From: Spirosoma sp. SC4-14
GTDB taxonomy: Bacteria > Bacteroidota > Bacteroidia > Cytophagales > Spirosomataceae
DNA length: 64,000 nucleotides
Reading direction: 5' to 3'
Assembly (NCBI RefSeq): GCF_037201965.1
Contig: NZ_CP147518.1
Location: 4,829,001-4,893,000 of the forward strand
Below the pieces are notes generated by a model. It searched no databases. It saw only the letters and a list, made by a program, of their open reading frames with translations, and was not told the DNA's origin. The stretch's first letter is position 1, and every line of letters starts with the position of its first letter. Below are positions 60,216 through 64,000 of the stretch, in pieces. Position numbers and translations under genes: made by a program.

Positions 60216-61007
60216 ATGAACTTTATGCGACTCTTCTTTACGGCGTTGATGTTTTATACCCGCTTACCGGTTCCGAAAAATATCGACCACTCGGCCGACG
60301 CGTTGAACCGATCTACCATGTTCTTTCCGTTGATCGGCTGGATAGTGGGTGGCATAGGCGTAGGCATCTATTGGCTTGGAACGGTGCTGTTTCCACCAAC
60401 CTATCTTCCCGTATTGTTCAGCATAATTGCTACGGTTTGGGTAACGGGAGCCTTTCATGAAGATGGCTTTGCCGACGTTTGCGACGGCTTTGGGGGTGGC
60501 TGGACAAAAGAAAAAATCCTGGCGATCATGAAAGATAGCCGTTTGGGCACCTATGGTACTATTGGGCTGGTATTGCTCCTGGCAGTTAAATTTTTTGCCC
60601 TGCAATCGCTGCTCGGTGTCGAAACCTTTGGTTGGGCTGTTGCACTCAAATACATCTCGGCCCATAGCCTGAGTCGGTTAACTGCCGCTACAGTTATCAG
60701 CGCGCTCCCCTATGCCCGCGACGATCTTGATGCCAAAGCAAAACCCATTGCGCAGGGTATCACCGCTAGCCAACTCACCATAGCGGCTCTGTTTGGTTTA
60801 GCCCCATTGCTGGCGCTTGTGGTTTATACGACACTGTGGATTTATTTGCTCTTTCTGATTCCATTGGCGCTGGTTCGCTGGCGATTCATCTGGTTTTTCA
60901 ACAAATGGCTCGGTGGCTATACCGGCGATTGTCTGGGGGCCGTCCAACAAGTTACCGAAGTTGTAGTTTATCTGTCATTCGTTTCATTGCTGTGGGTTTC
61001 GGTTTAA
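60216..61007 (+). CDS. cobS: Adenosylcobinamide-GDP ribazoletransferase
   Basis: The 263-residue membrane protein has YTRLPVPKN near the N-terminus and TGAFHEDGFADVCDGFGGGW near residue 80, the D-G-x-x-D active-site motif of CobS. KDSRLGTYGTIGLVLLL follows. It joins adenosylcobinamide-GDP and alpha-ribazole at the inner membrane. It is located between cobT and the phosphatase gene. Confidence 0.95.
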   Translation: MNFMRLFFTALMFYTRLPVPKNIDHSADALNRSTMFFPLIGWIVGGIGVGIYWLGTVLFPPTYLPVLFSIIATVWVTGAFHEDGFADVCDGFGGGWTKEKILAIMKDSRLGTYGTIGLVLLLAVKFFALQSLLGVETFGWAVALKYISAHSLSRLTAATVISALPYARDDLDAKAKPIAQGITASQLTIAALFGLAPLLALVVYTTLWIYLLFLIPLALVRWRFIWFFNKWLGGYTGDCLGAVQQVTEVVVYLSFVSLLWVSV

Positions 61008-61012
61008 TCATT

Positions 61013-61082
61013 TTATTGTCCACAGAGAATACAGAAACAGTTTCTGAATCTTTTTGTAATCTCTGTAGCTCTGAGGACAATA
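61013..61082. repeat. Intergenic imperfect inverted repeat
   Basis: TTATTGTCCACAGAGA near 61013 pairs with CTCTGAGGACAATA near 61069-61082, with internal CAGAAACAG and CTCTGTAG words. It lies between cobS and the phosphatase gene. Confidence 0.65.
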
Positions 61083-61097
61083 CCCAACTTGTTTCTA

Positions 61098-61739
61098 ATG
61101 GATGTTTATCTGATTCGTCATACCGAAGTTGCTGTTGGGCGTGGGGTGGCCTATGGTCAATCCGATGTCGATCTGGCCGAAACCTACGAAGACCAACGTG
61201 ACCGACTGATTAACCACTTACCCGACGATCCGTTTGCTATTTTTTCATCTCCCCTGCGCCGGTGCTACCAGTTAGCCAACGATCTGGCCAATACTTTTTC
61301 GCCGGGTAGCTCAATAGAAATCGCACCCGGACAAACGTCAGTACCAGATGCCCAACCATTAGTGGTCAAAACCGATGATCGATTGAAAGAATTTTTCTTC
61401 GGCGACTGGGAAATGGTGCCCTGGAACGATATTGGCCGCGAGGTTCTGGAGCCGTGGATGGCCGATTTTGTGAACGTTCGAACACCCAACGGCGAAAATT
61501 TCAATGATGTGTTCGAGCGGGTGGGCTCGTTCTGGCAGTCGACGATTTTGCCTATTGCGCAAACTCAAACTGCTCAGCCCGTGTTCATCATATCACACGG
61601 CGGTGTTATTCGGGCTTTGCTGTGTCTGTTTCTGGATTTATCTTTGCAAAACGCCTACCGGCTCAATCTCGATTATGGAGCTGTAACAAAACTGACATTA
61701 ACCGGATCGTCATACACGGTCCAATATATAAATCGCTGA
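61098..61739 (+). CDS. cobC: Alpha-ribazole phosphatase-like histidine phosphatase
   Basis: The ATG at 61098 (MDVYLIRHTEVAVGRGVAYG) gives 213 residues. The RHT box carries the catalytic His. FSSPLRRCYQLANDLA has the second Arg, EFFFGDWEMVPW the acid residue and IISHGGVIRALL the second His. Position after cobS supports removal of phosphate from alpha-ribazole-5'-phosphate or from cobalamin-phosphate, as inferred from context. Confidence 0.88.
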   Translation: MDVYLIRHTEVAVGRGVAYGQSDVDLAETYEDQRDRLINHLPDDPFAIFSSPLRRCYQLANDLANTFSPGSSIEIAPGQTSVPDAQPLVVKTDDRLKEFFFGDWEMVPWNDIGREVLEPWMADFVNVRTPNGENFNDVFERVGSFWQSTILPIAQTQTAQPVFIISHGGVIRALLCLFLDLSLQNAYRLNLDYGAVTKLTLTGSSYTVQYINR

Positions 61740-61747
61740 AGACACCC

Positions 61748-62290
61748 ATGAAATCGCTACAAATTCGTCTGATTACTTTATGCACCATTGTGCTGGCTAC
61801 TGCACTCTTTCGCCTGCTGCCGCACTGGCCTAACTTCACTCCCATTGCTGCTTTGGCCTTGTTTGGAGCGGCCACTTTCGAACGCAGGTGGTTAGGTCTG
61901 GCAGTTCCATTACTGGCCATGCTATTGAGCGATGCCCTGATTGGTTTCCATGGGAACATGGCTTCAGTTTATGTAAGTTTTGGCCTGACCTGGCTGCTTG
62001 GACTATGGGCACTGCGTCGGCCGTCGGCCGGGCGAATTGCCGCTGTTTCGGTTACGGCATCGGTTCTGTTTTTCCTGATCACTAATTTTGCCGTTTGGTA
62101 TGGCAGCACATTTTACCCACAAACAATGGCGGGACTGATGGGCTGCTACGCAGCGGGGCTGGCGTTCTATGACGGTACGTCTTTCTTTCTGAATGGCCTG
62201 CTGGGCGACCTGTTTTTCAATGGTGTTCTCTTTGGAGGCTATTATCTGTTACAACAACGCTTTGGTGTGCTAAAACCCGTGCGGGCTTAA
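61748..62290 (+). CDS. DUF6580-family membrane protein, possible cobalamin-linked transporter subunit
   Basis: The ATG at 61748 (MKSLQIRLITLCTIVLATAL) gives 180 residues with about five or six membrane segments. PHWPNFTPIAALALFGAATF near residue 28 and NFAVWYGSTFYPQTMAGLMG are characteristic of the DUF6580 family, which resembles ECF-type substrate-binding subunits and is often found beside cobalamin genes. It starts 8 bp after the cobC-like stop, so it is in the same operon. Transport of cobalamin or a precursor is inferred. Confidence 0.8.
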   Translation: MKSLQIRLITLCTIVLATALFRLLPHWPNFTPIAALALFGAATFERRWLGLAVPLLAMLLSDALIGFHGNMASVYVSFGLTWLLGLWALRRPSAGRIAAVSVTASVLFFLITNFAVWYGSTFYPQTMAGLMGCYAAGLAFYDGTSFFLNGLLGDLFFNGVLFGGYYLLQQRFGVLKPVRA

Positions 62291-62311
62291 CAGTCAACCA
62301 AAAAATATTGG

Positions 62312-62342
62312 AAGCCTTCTGATTCGTCGGAAGGCTTTTTTT
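62312..62342 (+). terminator. Rho-independent terminator of the cob operon
   Basis: The stem AAGCCTTC / GAAGGCTT has a 10-nt loop and a run of seven T. Confidence 0.9.
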
Positions 62343-62379
62343 ATTGGTTCATTGTCATTGGCTGTTCCATGACCAGCCT

Positions 62380-62412
62380 AGACCTAAAAAGTTTCGAAAA
62401 CCGTTTAGGTCT
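62380..62412. terminator. Possible second terminator hairpin
   Basis: AGACCTAAA and TTTAGGTCT are separated by 15 nt. It lies in the gap before the acetyltransferase gene. The T run is short. Confidence 0.5.
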
Positions 62413-62491
62413 GTTTATGCCTACGCCTGATGACTAATTGCTGATGACTCGCTGTTTTTTTGCTAGCTTTCGCGTAAAATCACCATCTGGT

Positions 62492-63040
62492 ATGCTCATC
62501 GTCAACCTCAATCCTTTTCCGGAATTAACGACCGAACGGCTGCGACTTCGTCAGATACTGCTAGAGGATGAAAACGATTTTTTTGCGTTACGATCTAACC
62601 CGGAAATAATGCGGTTTATTCCTCGCCCTATTGCCCGCACCGTTGCCGATGCCGCTCAACTTATTCTGAATATCAATAATGGTATTCGCCAGAACGAGCA
62701 CATCACCTGGGGAATTTCACAGAAATCAGACCCTAAAATTATTGGCACAATTGGCTATGTTCGGATGGCAAAACAGCACTACCGGGCCGAGGTAGGGTAT
62801 CTGCTGAGCAATGATTATCGGGGGAAGGGGATTATGCAGGAAGCCTTACAGGCCGTAATCGATTATGGTTTTCAGGTTATGAAACTCCACTCGATCGAAG
62901 GCGTTATTGATCCGGCCAATACGACCTCTGCCCGGGTTCTCGAACGGGCTGGTTTTATGAAAGAAGCGCATTTCAAAGAGAATCAATTCTACAATGATTG
63001 TTTCCACGACACGGTTCACTATTCGCTGTTAGCACCATAA
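62492..63040 (+). CDS. GNAT acetyltransferase, RimJ/RimL type
   Basis: The ATG at 62492 (MLIVNLNPFPELTTERLRLR) gives 182 residues; an upstream frame extension looks non-native. ELTTERLRLRQILLEDENDF is the N-terminal start, then GYLLSNDYRGKGIMQEALQA, the acetyl-CoA-binding R/Q-G-x-G-x loop. The C-terminal NTTSARVLERAGFMKEAHFK is typical of the Acetyltransf_3 group. It acetylates a protein N-terminus or small amine, unknown which. Confidence 0.9.
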   Translation: MLIVNLNPFPELTTERLRLRQILLEDENDFFALRSNPEIMRFIPRPIARTVADAAQLILNINNGIRQNEHITWGISQKSDPKIIGTIGYVRMAKQHYRAEVGYLLSNDYRGKGIMQEALQAVIDYGFQVMKLHSIEGVIDPANTTSARVLERAGFMKEAHFKENQFYNDCFHDTVHYSLLAP

Positions 63041-63097
63041 GCAGGTATTAATGACAATTGCTTACCTTTAAAACCCATCAAGAGTACCCTACCGACA

Positions 63098-63463
63098 ATG
63101 ACCCTAATCGCCCACCTTCTAATTGGCCTTGTAGCCGTAGAGCATCTGTATATTCTCTGGCTGGAAATGTTCGCCTGGACCACCCGAGGCCGTAAAACGT
63201 TTCGCTCTTTAGCCCCGGAATTATTTGAACCAACCAAAGCGTTGGCTGCCAATCAGGGACTATATAACGGATTTCTGGCGGCAGGCTTGATCTGGTCACG
63301 GCTTATCAGCGATCCGGTCTGGAGCACGAATGTGGCTTATTTTTTCCTCAGCTGTGTGATCGTTGCCGGGATCTATGGCGCCCTTACGGCTCAGCGGTCT
63401 ATCTTTTTTGTGCAGGCCTTACCGGCTATTCTGGCCTTAATTTTTACGCTGCTGGCGAATTGA
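63098..63463 (+). CDS. DUF1304 membrane protein
   Basis: The 121-residue protein has four membrane segments. AVEHLYILWLEMFAWTTRGR and LAANQGLYNGFLAAGLIW are the conserved H-x-x-I-x-x-x-E and N-Q-G-x-Y-N-G blocks of DUF1304. Function is unknown. Its 3' end overlaps the oxidase gene on the other strand by 20 bp. Confidence 0.9.
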   Translation: MTLIAHLLIGLVAVEHLYILWLEMFAWTTRGRKTFRSLAPELFEPTKALAANQGLYNGFLAAGLIWSRLISDPVWSTNVAYFFLSCVIVAGIYGALTAQRSIFFVQALPAILALIFTLLAN

Positions 63464-64000
63464 AATGCGTCAGACTAAACGGTTGGCTGTCGAAATCCGT
63501 CCGATTCTGTAATGCCAGTTCTGCCAGCATCTGACCTACAGCCGCCGAATGCTTAAACCCGTGTCCCGAACAGGCCGAAGCCAGCAGAACCCGCTGATGA
63601 TCGGGGTGACGGTCAATTAAAAAATCGCCATTGGGCGTCATGGTATACATACAAACAGCCGACCGAATACATTTAGGCCCAATCCCGTTAAAGTTTGGCA
63701 CGACATACCGTTCATACATCTGCTGCGTTTCGGCGGTCGAAACTAACCGGTTCACCTTATTGGCTGTTATTGGCTGTGCATAGGTTTCCATAGCCAGTTT
63801 AAGTCCATCGGCCGGGCCACCTACGGCCGGAAAACCATACATATCCCGGTCGCTCAGAATAAAGACCGGAAACCGGTTGGGGATAAAGGCCGTATAATTG
63901 TCCTCAACATCGAACCAATACTGAACCTGCCGATATACCCTGAGCAAATTCTGATAAGCGGTATTGGCCAAAGCCGTGGTTATCCATGGGCCTGTTGTCA
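63444..64000 (-). CDS. N-methyltryptophan/sarcosine oxidase-like flavoprotein, 3' part
   Basis: About 185 C-terminal residues are present and the frame continues beyond the right edge. The visible part contains VCMYTMTPNGDFLIDRHPDH, where the Cys is at the position of the covalent FAD link in monomeric sarcosine oxidase, and SACSGHGFKHSAAVGQMLAE, the FAD-binding C-terminal motif. Such enzymes demethylate N-methyl amino acids and produce formaldehyde and H2O2. The exact substrate is not clear. Confidence 0.85.
   Translation of the reverse strand, partial: TTGPWITTALANTAYQNLLRVYRQVQYWFDVEDNYTAFIPNRFPVFILSDRDMYGFPAVGGPADGLKLAMETYAQPITANKVNRLVSTAETQQMYERYVVPNFNGIGPKCIRSAVCMYTMTPNGDFLIDRHPDHQRVLLASACSGHGFKHSAAVGQMLAELALQNRTDFDSQPFSLTHFNSPAA

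Overview
This window looks like a chromosomal segment of a Bacteroidota bacterium of the Cytophagales, most likely Spirosoma or a close relative. The inference rests on a T9SS-type C-terminal sorting region on a secreted phosphatase, DUF4468, DUF5009 and DUF6580 proteins, an AsnRS gene, a RhaI-type rhamnose isomerase and an aldolase/dehydrogenase fusion, and moderate GC content. No tRNA or rRNA gene was seen.

Left region (1-14,800) is mobile and decayed. It opens with the 5' part of dabA and a broken dabB. Next come nested insertion-sequence remnants (ISAs1, IS3, IS110; about 1.5-3.9 kb) peppered with at least 17 GC-rich hairpin insertions of 14-16 bp. When they are removed in silico, the transposase frames become continuous.

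From 4.1 to 14.8 kb lies what I read as a cluster of integron cassettes without an integrase (CALIN). Five attC-like sites, plus a half site at each end, separate minus-strand genes of mostly unknown function. Each site is flanked by degenerate ~55-nt repeat units. Two IS110 copies sit at the same position inside two attC sites. One of these is itself split by an IS3 element with a 3-bp target duplication. One cassette encodes a TIR/deoxyribosyltransferase-like protein with helical repeats, a plausible defence protein.

Middle region (15-22.4 kb) is an L-rhamnose catabolic cluster: a ROK repressor facing away from an aldolase/dehydrogenase fusion, rhamnose isomerase and rhamnulokinase. Two palindromes in front of the ROK gene are candidate operators.

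Right region (22.4-64 kb) is ordinary chromosome: secreted and membrane proteins, two DEAD-box helicases, an aminosugar-like glycoside hydrolase cluster, an AraC regulator, an orphan nuoH, asnS, glyoxalase-fold proteins, a PadR/FtsX-type permease pair, xerD, aroQ, a cobT-cobS-cobC-DUF6580 cobalamin group and a partial flavin-dependent amine oxidase. Several same-strand gene junctions carry intergenic palindromes built from short iterated words.
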